Of a stretch of DNA of 8,098 nucleotides, positions 1 through 6,345 are shown piece by piece. The notes under the pieces are model-generated. The model saw nothing but the letters and a program-made list of their open reading frames with translations, was not told where the DNA came from and ran no database searches. The stretch's first letter is position 1. Each line of letters begins with the position of its first letter. Made by a program: the position numbers and the translations under genes. Origin of the DNA: Candidatus Methylomirabilota bacterium (GTDB lineage: Bacteria > Methylomirabilota > Methylomirabilia > Methylomirabilales > Methylomirabilaceae); the NCBI GenBank assembly GCA_003105305.1, contig PQAQ01000142.1, forward strand, positions 1-8,098. Direction: 5' to 3'.

Positions 1-83
1 CGAGTCCCGTCTCCCGCTCCATTCCGCGTTCACACGACACTCATGACTGATCGCTGACCGCCGAATGCAGGATTCTCATCCGA

Positions 84-90
84 AGAGGAG
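84..90 (+). promoter_or_regulatory. Ribosome-binding site of the phosphofructokinase gene
   Basis: AGAGGAG stands 3 nt before the ATG at 94 (GAGG core 5 nt away), a strong Shine-Dalgarno match that fixes this start. An in-frame ATG at 43 is followed after four codons by TGA, so no longer start is possible. I see no convincing -35/-10 pair in bases 1-83. The promoter may lie upstream of the window, or the gene may be read from an upstream gene. Confidence 0.7.
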
Positions 91-93
91 CGC

Positions 94-1344
94 ATGAAGA
101 CGCTGGCCATGCTGGTTGGGGGAGGCCCTGCGCCAGGCATTAACGGCGTCATTGCGGCTGCGACGATCGAGGCGCGGAATCACGGGGTGCGTGTCCTCGG
201 CTTCTACGATGGGTTCAAATGGCTGGCGCGAGGCGACACCTGCCACGTGATGGAGCTGGAAATCGACGGGGTATCCCGCATCCATTTCGAAGGCGGCTCC
301 ATCCTGCGAACGTCTCGAACGAATCCGACCAAATCCCCGGAGACGCTCAGACATGTGGTTGAAGCGCTCGATGCGCTACAGGTGTCGTGCCTGTTGACGA
401 TCGGGGGCGACGACACCGCCTTTGCGGCGCACCGGCTGTCGGAAGCCATGAAGGGTCGGATCACCCTCGCCCATGTGCCGAAAACGATCGACAACGATCT
501 TCCGCTCCCGCACGAGGTACCGACGTTCGGCTTTACGACAGCCTGCAATCTCGGCAAGGAGATCGTCGAGAACCTGATGAGGGACGCGGAGACTACAGAT
601 CGATGGTTTTTCGTCACCGTCATGGGACGACGCGCGGGTCATCTGGCGCTGGGCATCGGAGGCGCCGCCGGCGCCACACTGTCGGTCATTGGAGAAGAGT
701 TTTCGGAATCAACAATCCCCCTTCAGGCACTGGTTGACATCCTGGAAGGCGCCGTGATCAAGCGGCGCGCTTCAGGCAAGGGGCACGGCGTGGCCATTCT
801 CAGCGAAGGGTTGGCCGACAAACTTGATCCGGCGGAATTCGGATCGGTTGAACGCGACGGCTACGGTAATGTCCGTCTCTCAGAGCTCGTGTTGGGTCGG
901 GTATTGAAAGACCGAGTTACTGAAAGCCTTCACGCGCGGGAAATCGACGTCACGATTGTCGCCAAGGATATCGGCTACGAACTCCGCTGTGCATCGCCCG
1001 GAGCGCTTGACATTCAGTATTGTCGCAGTCTCGGCTATTGGGCTACCCGCTTCCTATTGGACGGTCAGACGGATGCCCTGGTAACTATCCAGGGAGGGAA
1101 GATGGTCCCGATGCCGTTTCGAGAGATGTTGGATCAGCGGACAGGGAGGATTCGCGTCCGCTACGTCGATATTCACTCCGAGTCGTATCAGACACTCCGG
1201 GCCTACATGCTCCGCCTGGAGCCTCAGGACTTTGAGACGCCAGAACAGGTCGAGACACTGGCCCGCAGCGGCCTCCTGGAGCCGACGGCCTTTGTAGACC
1301 GTTTCGGGTATCTTGGCCGGCGCACGAAAGGATCATCGCAATGA
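94..1344 (+). CDS. pfp: Pyrophosphate-dependent 6-phosphofructokinase
   Basis: This is a 416-residue cytoplasmic enzyme that interconverts fructose 6-phosphate and fructose 1,6-bisphosphate. What is seen: a nucleotide/phosphate loop GGGPAPGIN (9-17), EGGSILRTSR (66-75), GGDDT (104-108), PKTIDND (129-135) with the catalytic base D133, and MGRRAGHLAL (177-186). Family knowledge: ATP enzymes carry GGDGS and a glycine before TIDND. Asp at the fourth position of GGDDT together with Lys before TIDND marks PPi as phosphoryl donor. The protein closely resembles, from memory, the Thermotoga maritima PPi-PFK in length and motifs. PPi enzymes run reversibly and can serve both glycolysis and gluconeogenesis. 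The stop overlaps the next gene's start (ATGA), so the two are probably cotranscribed and translationally coupled. ATP use is unlikely but is excluded only by assay. Confidence 0.93.
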   Translation: MKTLAMLVGGGPAPGINGVIAAATIEARNHGVRVLGFYDGFKWLARGDTCHVMELEIDGVSRIHFEGGSILRTSRTNPTKSPETLRHVVEALDALQVSCLLTIGGDDTAFAAHRLSEAMKGRITLAHVPKTIDNDLPLPHEVPTFGFTTACNLGKEIVENLMRDAETTDRWFFVTVMGRRAGHLALGIGGAAGATLSVIGEEFSESTIPLQALVDILEGAVIKRRASGKGHGVAILSEGLADKLDPAEFGSVERDGYGNVRLSELVLGRVLKDRVTESLHAREIDVTIVAKDIGYELRCASPGALDIQYCRSLGYWATRFLLDGQTDALVTIQGGKMVPMPFREMLDQRTGRIRVRYVDIHSESYQTLRAYMLRLEPQDFETPEQVETLARSGLLEPTAFVDRFGYLGRRTKGSSQ

Positions 1345-1946
1345 GAACAGATAGGCAACGTATTCGAGGCCTGATCGTCACAGTGATAGTCCCACTGGCT
1401 CTCTTGACAGTCTGGGGCGGACCTGTAACATGGCTCAGGACAAACGTGGCTGCTGCGGAAGAGCTGGTCTTCGTAAAGGCGCTGGATGACGCAGAGAAGG
1501 CTATTCGAGAGGCGCGGGACTTCGAGGCGGAGGTCTATGCGCGGGATGAGTTTGCGCTGGCCCTGGACTATCTGGCACAGGCCCAGGATGAGGCAAAACT
1601 CGTCCGGTCTGCGACACAGGACAAGAGCGCGCATATATTCAGCGCCAGGGCATCCGGGGAGGCAGTCAGCCTGCTCGCGGAGAAGGCGCAGTATCAGGCC
1701 AAGGTCGCGGGCGCGAAGGCGATTGAGGTCAAATCCGATCGTGAGATCACCACCATTAAAGCCCTTATTGTGAATACCTTTAACACCAATGTGGATCGAC
1801 GCTTTGACTCGACGCGAGAGCATTTGTATGGTGAATTGGGCGCGAAGGAGGCTGTCAGAAACGAGGCACATAAGGCGCGGGAGCAGGCCGAGTCCGTACT
1901 ACGAAAACTCACACGGGAAGACCAGACCGCTCCTGCGCCCCAATAG
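1341..1946 (+). CDS. Exported helical protein, DUF4398-like
   Basis: This 201-residue protein has a basic N-terminus (residues 1-9), a hydrophobic stretch at about 10-27 and an Ala-rich segment at 36-39 before acidic residues. That pattern suggests a signal peptide cut near residue 38-39, or an uncleaved anchor. There is no lipobox cysteine. The mature part is highly charged, rich in Ala, Glu, Lys and Arg, and predicted almost entirely helical. Residues 45-85 show the AL..AE.AI.EAR / Y....AL..A...AKL spacing typical of DUF4398-type envelope proteins, many of which are lipoproteins near peptidoglycan or OmpA-like partners. No catalytic motif is visible. The ATG at 1341 overlaps the phosphofructokinase stop and has AAAGGA at 1327-1332, 8 nt upstream. 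Function is unknown; the DUF4398 match is by pattern only. A long minus-strand open frame over the same bases lacks any family motif and is a shadow. Confidence 0.8.
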   Translation: MRTDRQRIRGLIVTVIVPLALLTVWGGPVTWLRTNVAAAEELVFVKALDDAEKAIREARDFEAEVYARDEFALALDYLAQAQDEAKLVRSATQDKSAHIFSARASGEAVSLLAEKAQYQAKVAGAKAIEVKSDREITTIKALIVNTFNTNVDRRFDSTREHLYGELGAKEAVRNEAHKAREQAESVLRKLTREDQTAPAPQ

Positions 1947-1960
1947 GAACGGAACGTCTT

Positions 1961-2722
1961 CTATCTGAACAGATCCCGCTCAGACGGGCGAACCAGCATT
2001 GAGGCTCGTCCAACTCCCCTACTGCACGAATAGCCGCGAATCAGGACGACGGGAATCCGCTCGGTCTTCCCCATAACCAACTCAGCCGCGCCTGCCAGCT
2101 CATCAGCAATGGCCGTACGTGTCGCCTTGAGCAGACGGTCGAAGTCGTCGGCTGTTTCGCGATAATCCTGGAGCGGGATCAGGCCGCTGACACCGATGGC
2201 CACATTGGTCAACCCCTCGCGCCAGGGACGGCCAAAAGTATCAGAGATCAGGATCGCCACATCGGTCCCGCAGAGAACTCGGATTCGATTGCGAATCGCG
2301 TCGGCCGAGCCGTCCGGGTCGAGCGGCAGCATCGACGCAGACTTGTCGTCCGGAAGATTTGACCGGTCGACTCCGGCATTGGCGCAGATGAAGCCGTGTC
2401 TGGTCTCAGTGAGAAGGAGCCCACGGTCCATCCTGACAATCCGTTTGGCTTCCCCGAGGATCAGCTCAACCAAACGCGGGTCCTTATCGAGATGCGCCCC
2501 CCAGGTCAGAGAGGCCGGTGATGGCACGATGTCGCCAAGGGCCACCACCCGGCCTTCCATTTTTGAGACGACCTTCTGCGTCACGACCAGAATATCGTGC
2601 GGTTGGAATGTAAGCTGCAGGTTTGCCGCCGCCTCAACGATCAGTGCAGCAAGGTCATCACCGGTCCGAATCTCCGGGATGCCGATCAGACCGATCAGCC
2701 TCAATTCAGGCACCTGTTCCAC
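1961..2722 (-). CDS. cofE: Coenzyme F420-0:L-glutamate ligase (CofE)
   Basis: CofE adds L-glutamates to F420-0 using GTP, the last biosynthetic step, in the cytoplasm. In the 253-residue reading I see GDDLAALI (21-28), TQKVVSKMEGR (48-58), RHGFICANAGVD.SN (108-122), SDTFGRPWREGLTNVAIG (160-177) and DELAGAAELVMGK (207-219), all hallmarks of the family. The length fits the single-domain archaeal type. The C-terminal nitroreductase-like domain of actinobacterial FbiB is absent, and the next bases are a 14-nt gap to a convergent gene. The GTG at 2722 overlaps cofC by 17 nt. A second in-frame GTG at 2713, preceded by GGTGGA, is equally credible and would shorten the overlap to 8 nt. Either way it should be translationally coupled to cofC. 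It is the last gene of the operon, and no terminator is visible after it. Confidence 0.95.
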   Translation of the reverse strand: MEQVPELRLIGLIGIPEIRTGDDLAALIVEAAANLQLTFQPHDILVVTQKVVSKMEGRVVALGDIVPSPASLTWGAHLDKDPRLVELILGEAKRIVRMDRGLLLTETRHGFICANAGVDRSNLPDDKSASMLPLDPDGSADAIRNRIRVLCGTDVAILISDTFGRPWREGLTNVAIGVSGLIPLQDYRETADDFDRLLKATRTAIADELAGAAELVMGKTERIPVVLIRGYSCSRGVGRASMLVRPSERDLFR

Positions 2723-3371
2723 CGTGAAGTCTTTCGCCTATTCCAAGCCGATGCAGCAGCGCGTCCGTCCTGGTTCGGCCCGGTTGCCCGAGAAACCGCT
2801 GGAGATCGTCAATCTCATCAATATCCAGTCCGAGGTTCGGGAGTTCGCAGACTACGCATGGCAGGTCCCTGGCCTCGGCCTCTTCGCGGTGAGCGCGGAA
2901 GCTGTCGTGCCCGAAGCGAAATGGGATCGCCTCGGGTGGCCGAGCGAACAGGCCGTTGGTCCCAAGGGCGTTGCGTGACGGCGCCAACACGACCCCCCTT
3001 GGTATGGGTCCGTGCTCCACGATCCGCTGAAGATCATTAGTCGTCATCCTGGGCACATCAAGGGGGACGGTCAGCATGGCCTCGGCGCCGATCTCGCGAC
3101 AATATGCGGCGGCAGCCTCCACCGATCGGCTGTGCCTGATCTGCTGGGCCTCATGGATGACCTCAACACCGTACTGCCAGGCGATTGCGGCAGCCTCAAC
3201 ATCCGACGTGATCACCAGCGTGCGTTCAAATAAAGGACAGGCGGCGATAACGGCCAATACATCCTCGAGCATCGTCTCGCAGAGGAGGTGCCGCTCCTCA
3301 GCCGAGAGCAGCGGCGTGAGTCGCGTCTTGCCTCGCGATAGCTCCTTGACGGGGACGACAGCCACCAGCAT
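2706..3371 (-). CDS. cofC: 2-phospho-L-lactate (or PEP/3PG) guanylyltransferase (CofC/FbiD)
   Basis: CofC uses GTP to activate a phosphorylated three-carbon acid, giving the GDP-bound donor for CofD. At 221 residues it is normal length. It shows the nucleotidyltransferase start PVKELSRGKTRL (7-18), a TSD at 55-57, the metal-site region PLDVPRM (103-109), APSRNALGTNGL (130-141) and GLDIDEIDDL (181-190). Family knowledge: archaeal CofC prefers 2-phospho-L-lactate, mycobacterial FbiD uses phosphoenolpyruvate and the Paraburkholderia enzyme prefers 3-phospho-D-glycerate. I cannot choose the substrate from sequence alone. The ATG at 3371 lies 8 nt after the cofD stop with only a weak Shine-Dalgarno (TGAGAA), which suggests reinitiation from cofD. 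The 3' end contains the start of cofE. Confidence 0.93.
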   Translation of the reverse strand: MLVAVVPVKELSRGKTRLTPLLSAEERHLLCETMLEDVLAVIAACPLFERTLVITSDVEAAAIAWQYGVEVIHEAQQIRHSRSVEAAAAYCREIGAEAMLTVPLDVPRMTTNDLQRIVEHGPIPRGVVLAPSRNALGTNGLFARPPEAIPFRFGHDSFRAHREEAEARDLPCVVCELPNLGLDIDEIDDLQRFLGQPGRTRTDALLHRLGIGERLHGGTGA

Positions 3372-3379
3372 AGTGGTTC

Positions 3380-4315
3380 TCAGTCGACTAAAGAGTCGAG
3401 ACAGGCAAGCGCCTCTTTGGCCAGAGCGATCTTCCGCTCCGGACTATGCATAATCGTGTCTGTTGCGCGCACCTCGAGCGGGAGCGCCCGGATGTCGGGA
3501 AGCAGGTCGGCATCAAGGCGATCGACAAGCAGCAGATCGAGAAAGTCATGATAGAGACGGCCCACCGATAGGGTCGACACGTCATGGCCGAGACCGGTTA
3601 AGAGCTTGTCGGTCGGGCCCTTCAGGGATCGACCGCCCACAACCGGACTGATCGCTACGATGGGCGCTCTCGTCGTTGTCAGCGTCTCGCGGACCCCAGG
3701 CACAGCCAGGATCGGTCCGATGCTGATAATCGGATTGCTGGGACAGATGATAATCCCATCGGCCCCCTCGATCGCCTCCAGCACACCGGGGGCCGGCTGA
3801 GCGCGCTCAATTCCGTCGAAGATCACCCCTCTCACTGTGTGACGCGCGCTGTCGCGGACGAGATACGTCTGAAACGGCTGCGATTCGTAATCGGTGAGCA
3901 CGATGGTCGAGATCCGCTCATTCGACATCGGCAGAATTGTGGCGCGGACTGCCAGCGCGCGCCTGATAAGGTCGGTGACCTCGGTGAGCGTGCGCCCATC
4001 GTTCAGTAGGGCGCTCCGGTGCAGGTGGGTCGCCAGGTCCCGATCGCCCAGATTGAACCAGTTCTCTCGGCCATAGCGACCAAGCCAGTCCAGGGCGTGA
4101 AAGCTGTCGTCCTCGATTCCCCAGCCTCTTGTGATATCGGCTACACCGGCCAGGGTGTAGGTGACGGTGTCCAGATCGGGACAGATGGTGAGGCTATGCA
4201 GGATCAGATCATCCGCCGTATTGACAATGACAGTCAGATCGGCGGGGTCCATGACCCGTGTGAGTCCAAAGAGCAACTTCGAGGCGCCGACCCCACCGGC
4301 CAGAGCGACAATCAT
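3380..4315 (-). CDS. cofD: 2-phospho-L-lactate transferase (CofD/FbiA)
   Basis: CofD moves the phospho-C3 moiety from the GDP donor onto Fo (7,8-didemethyl-8-hydroxy-5-deazariboflavin), giving F420-0 or dehydro-F420-0. The 311-residue length is typical. Diagnostic motifs run through the protein: GGVGASK (7-13), NTADD (32-36), CPDLDT (45-50), NLGDRDLATHL (88-98), MSNERI (130-135), CPSNPIISIGPIL (191-203), ISPVVGG (222-228) and LKGPTDKL (231-238). The ATG at 4315 overlaps the npdG stop as ATGA. No good Shine-Dalgarno is visible, so translation probably depends on termination of npdG. Identification is firm; whether the acceptor chemistry yields saturated or dehydro product depends on CofC substrate choice. 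Confidence 0.96.
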   Translation of the reverse strand: MIVALAGGVGASKLLFGLTRVMDPADLTVIVNTADDLILHSLTICPDLDTVTYTLAGVADITRGWGIEDDSFHALDWLGRYGRENWFNLGDRDLATHLHRSALLNDGRTLTEVTDLIRRALAVRATILPMSNERISTIVLTDYESQPFQTYLVRDSARHTVRGVIFDGIERAQPAPGVLEAIEGADGIIICPSNPIISIGPILAVPGVRETLTTTRAPIVAISPVVGGRSLKGPTDKLLTGLGHDVSTLSVGRLYHDFLDLLLVDRLDADLLPDIRALPLEVRATDTIMHSPERKIALAKEALACLDSLVD

Positions 4316-4974
4316 GGCGTGTGCTCAGGCAGGCCGGTGATTCTGATGCCTGCCGCCCTGGTGTTGTAGCAGCGTTTCAAGTCCATGAGCAGCGGAGTCA
4401 GTCTCTCTACAGTCCCGGCGTGTCGCGACGAACCGACGTCGACGCCGCGCAGACCGGCCTTCTCCGCCAGCAGGCAGGCGAGGCGTCTGGCGTCCGCATC
4501 ATCGCCACATACCAGGACATCGCAGTCGATAACCCTTCTGAAGTCTTTCAACAGGTGAAAGCCGATATTCTGGAAGGCCGCAACTACCCTGACGCCTGAT
4601 CCAAGAACCTCCTGCGCCTCTTCGAGAGCAGAGTTGTAATGGATCGAGGGCAACCATTCGTGCGTCTTAGGATCGAACGGAACGGTGGTATCGATCAGGA
4701 GTTTTCCGCGCAACGCCTTCTTGATCTCTACCAGGACGGCGACGTGAGCGGCGTAGGGAACGGTCAAGACGGCGACATCGGCTTCAATCGCAGCCTGTTG
4801 ATTTAAGGCGCCATGAATAGCGGCTACAGAGACCAACCGGTTCAGGCGCTTCGCCGTCTCGACTGCCCGCCCCGCATCTCTCGATCCGATAATGACCTCC
4901 TCGCCGGATGCGCCCCAGCGCAAGGCCAGCCCTGCCCCCTCTCGTCCCGTGCCTCCGATGATTCCGATCTTCAC
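4312..4974 (-). CDS. npdG: NADPH-dependent F420 reductase (F420H2:NADP+ oxidoreductase)
   Basis: This cytoplasmic enzyme transfers hydride between NADP(H) and F420. In 220 residues I see the Rossmann loop IGGTGREGAGLALRW (6-20), the pair SR at 31-32 where the family binds the NADP 2'-phosphate, VPY (72-74), LIDTTVPF (93-100) with a following DP, VAAFQNIG (131-138) and CGDDADAR (156-163). These fit Fno/NpdG rather than the related ferric or pyrroline reductases. The start is GTG at 4974 with AAGGA 7 nt upstream, so it has its own ribosome-binding site after a 30-nt gap from cofH. It is embedded in the biosynthetic operon, which suggests the cofactor is reduced from NADPH, or feeds NADPH, as soon as it is made. 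Direction in vivo is inference. Confidence 0.93.
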   Translation of the reverse strand: MKIGIIGGTGREGAGLALRWGASGEEVIIGSRDAGRAVETAKRLNRLVSVAAIHGALNQQAAIEADVAVLTVPYAAHVAVLVEIKKALRGKLLIDTTVPFDPKTHEWLPSIHYNSALEEAQEVLGSGVRVVAAFQNIGFHLLKDFRRVIDCDVLVCGDDADARRLACLLAEKAGLRGVDVGSSRHAGTVERLTPLLMDLKRCYNTRAAGIRITGLPEHTP

Positions 4975-5004
4975 GACTATATCCTTTACCCCGGACCCTC
5001 TACG

Positions 5005-6300
5005 CTATGCTCGTTCCTGCCATCGATACCGAAACGCATGAGAAGCGGTCAGTGTCCGGTACGAGCCGAAACGCGCGTCCGGATCGCCAATACGGTCGAG
5101 TAGACCCTCCTCTTCGCTGAGGTCGTCATAGAGTCTCAGGAGCTGGTAGGTGGTACTTCGCTGGGCGGGAACGCGACCTTTTTCGCGAATCAGCCGACGA
5201 AGCGCCGCAGGCGACATAAACTCACCGTGTGGCGCACCCGCTGACGCAGAGATGCTTTCGTTCATCAGGGTGCCGCCGAGATCGTTAGCCCCCGCCGTCA
5301 GCAGGTGTTGTGCGAGTCCGGGACCTTCCTTCACCCAGGACGACTGGATATTCTTCACGGTCGCGCCCAGCATCAGACGCGCCAGCGCATGTACCTTCAT
5401 CACCTCGTCGCGAGTCGCCCCCAGGCGTATGCCCTGTACCGATCGGCGACGAGAGATCGGGGCCGCATGATGAACCAGGGAAAGCGGGACAAATTCAGTA
5501 AACCCGCCTGTCGCGTTCTGGATATCGCGTAGCAGCGCCATATGCCTGATCCAGTGGATCGGTTGCTCGATGTGGCCGTACATCATTGTCGCGCTGGTGG
5601 GAAGACCGAGGGCATGAGCCGTCGTTACTACCTCGATCCACTGACGAGTGGAGATGCGATCGGGAGAGATGACGCTGCGAATGTCATCGTCCAAAATCTC
5701 AGCCGATGTCCCCGGAAGCGTATCGAGACCGGCCTCCTTCAGCGCCAGCAGAAACTGCGAAACAGGAACGCCGGATTGTCTGGAGCCGTACAGGATCTCC
5801 TCAGGTGAGAAGGCGTGAATATGGATCCGCGGAGCCGCCTCTCTGATGATACGGCACAGTTCGATGTAATAACGGCCATCCAGTCCCGGTGACAGACCGG
5901 CCTGGACGCAGACCTCCGTGGCCCCGAGGTCCCAGGTCTCCTGCGTTCTTCGCGCGATCTCTTCGAAAGGCAGAAGGTATGCGTCCTCTTCACGGAGACC
6001 CCGACTGAAGGCGCAGAAGCCGCAGCGCTTGATACAGACGTTGGTGAAGTTGATGTTCCGATTAACCACATAGGTGACGACCTTTCCCGTCTGACGTCGT
6101 CGCATCTCGTCGGCCGCCAGGACCAGCGCGCGCAGCTCCGGCCCCAGCGTCTGGGCGAGGCGTAATCCCCCCTCAACGGTGAGCTCGCGCCCCTCAAGTA
6201 ATTCGTCCAACAGGCGCGCGACATCCGGCTCAATCCGGCCAAGCAACCGGTCAAGCCCTTCACCGCACGAACTCGGCTGATCAGGAACCATGCTGCTCAC
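5005..6300 (-). CDS. cofH: Fo synthase subunit 2, radical SAM (CofH)
   Basis: CofH couples tyrosine with 5-amino-6-(D-ribitylamino)uracil by radical SAM chemistry, making the substrate that CofG cyclises to Fo. The 431-residue protein has a helical N-terminal region (15-70), then NRNINFTNVC...C..C with cluster cysteines C89, C93 and C96. It continues with TEVCVQAGL, HAFSPEEI, GLDTLPGTSAEILDD, TTAHALGLPTSATMMYGH, TGGFTEFVPLSLVHH and GANDLGGTLMNESIS, all shared with the C-terminal half of actinobacterial FbiC. Two starts compete. GTG at 6300 has AGAGGT 11 nt upstream; ATG at 6291, three codons in, has GGTGAG at a 5-nt spacing. It follows cofG by 45 nt, most of it a G-rich repeat described separately, and that repeat abuts its Shine-Dalgarno. 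Confidence 0.96.
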   Translation of the reverse strand: MSSMVPDQPSSCGEGLDRLLGRIEPDVARLLDELLEGRELTVEGGLRLAQTLGPELRALVLAADEMRRRQTGKVVTYVVNRNINFTNVCIKRCGFCAFSRGLREEDAYLLPFEEIARRTQETWDLGATEVCVQAGLSPGLDGRYYIELCRIIREAAPRIHIHAFSPEEILYGSRQSGVPVSQFLLALKEAGLDTLPGTSAEILDDDIRSVISPDRISTRQWIEVVTTAHALGLPTSATMMYGHIEQPIHWIRHMALLRDIQNATGGFTEFVPLSLVHHAAPISRRRSVQGIRLGATRDEVMKVHALARLMLGATVKNIQSSWVKEGPGLAQHLLTAGANDLGGTLMNESISASAGAPHGEFMSPAALRRLIREKGRVPAQRSTTYQLLRLYDDLSEEEGLLDRIGDPDARFGSYRTLTASHAFRYRWQERA

Positions 6301-6315
6301 CGATATCTCTGACCT

Positions 6316-6343
6316 CTTCCCACATCCCCTAACCCCTATCCCC
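6316..6343 (-). repeat. G-rich 7-nt tandem repeat with G-quadruplex pattern
   Basis: On the minus (mRNA-sense) strand, the cofG-cofH spacer holds four tandem heptamers. Three match the consensus GGGGWTR (6343-6323) and a fourth is degenerate (6322-6316). The G-runs at 6343-6340, 6336-6333, 6329-6326 and 6321-6319 are separated by loops of 3, 3 and 4 nt, which satisfies the usual G3+N1-7 quadruplex rule. The tract begins 2 nt after the cofG stop codon and runs directly into the AGAGGT ribosome-binding site of cofH. It could therefore tune cofH translation. It might instead be only a degenerate intergenic repeat. Folding is not tested. Confidence 0.65.
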
Positions 6344-6345
6344 TC

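Noticed and set aside
1224..1871. Long minus-strand open frame (about 215 codons) opposite the exported-protein gene
   Set aside because: No family motif, Cys/Arg-rich, and it runs across the 3' end of the phosphofructokinase gene. The plus-strand gene has a Shine-Dalgarno, a signal peptide and a sensible composition.
1963..1974. ATCTG-AA-CAGAT palindrome at the end of cofE, considered as a terminator
   Set aside because: The stem is only about 4-5 bp, AT-rich, inside the cofE coding end, and no U-run follows on either strand.
2196..2978. Long plus-strand open frame (about 260 codons) across the cofE-cofC junction
   Set aside because: It lies antisense to two genes with clear family motifs, is Arg/Ser/Pro-rich with no recognisable domain, and has no ribosome-binding site. 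It is a by-product of GC-rich codon use.
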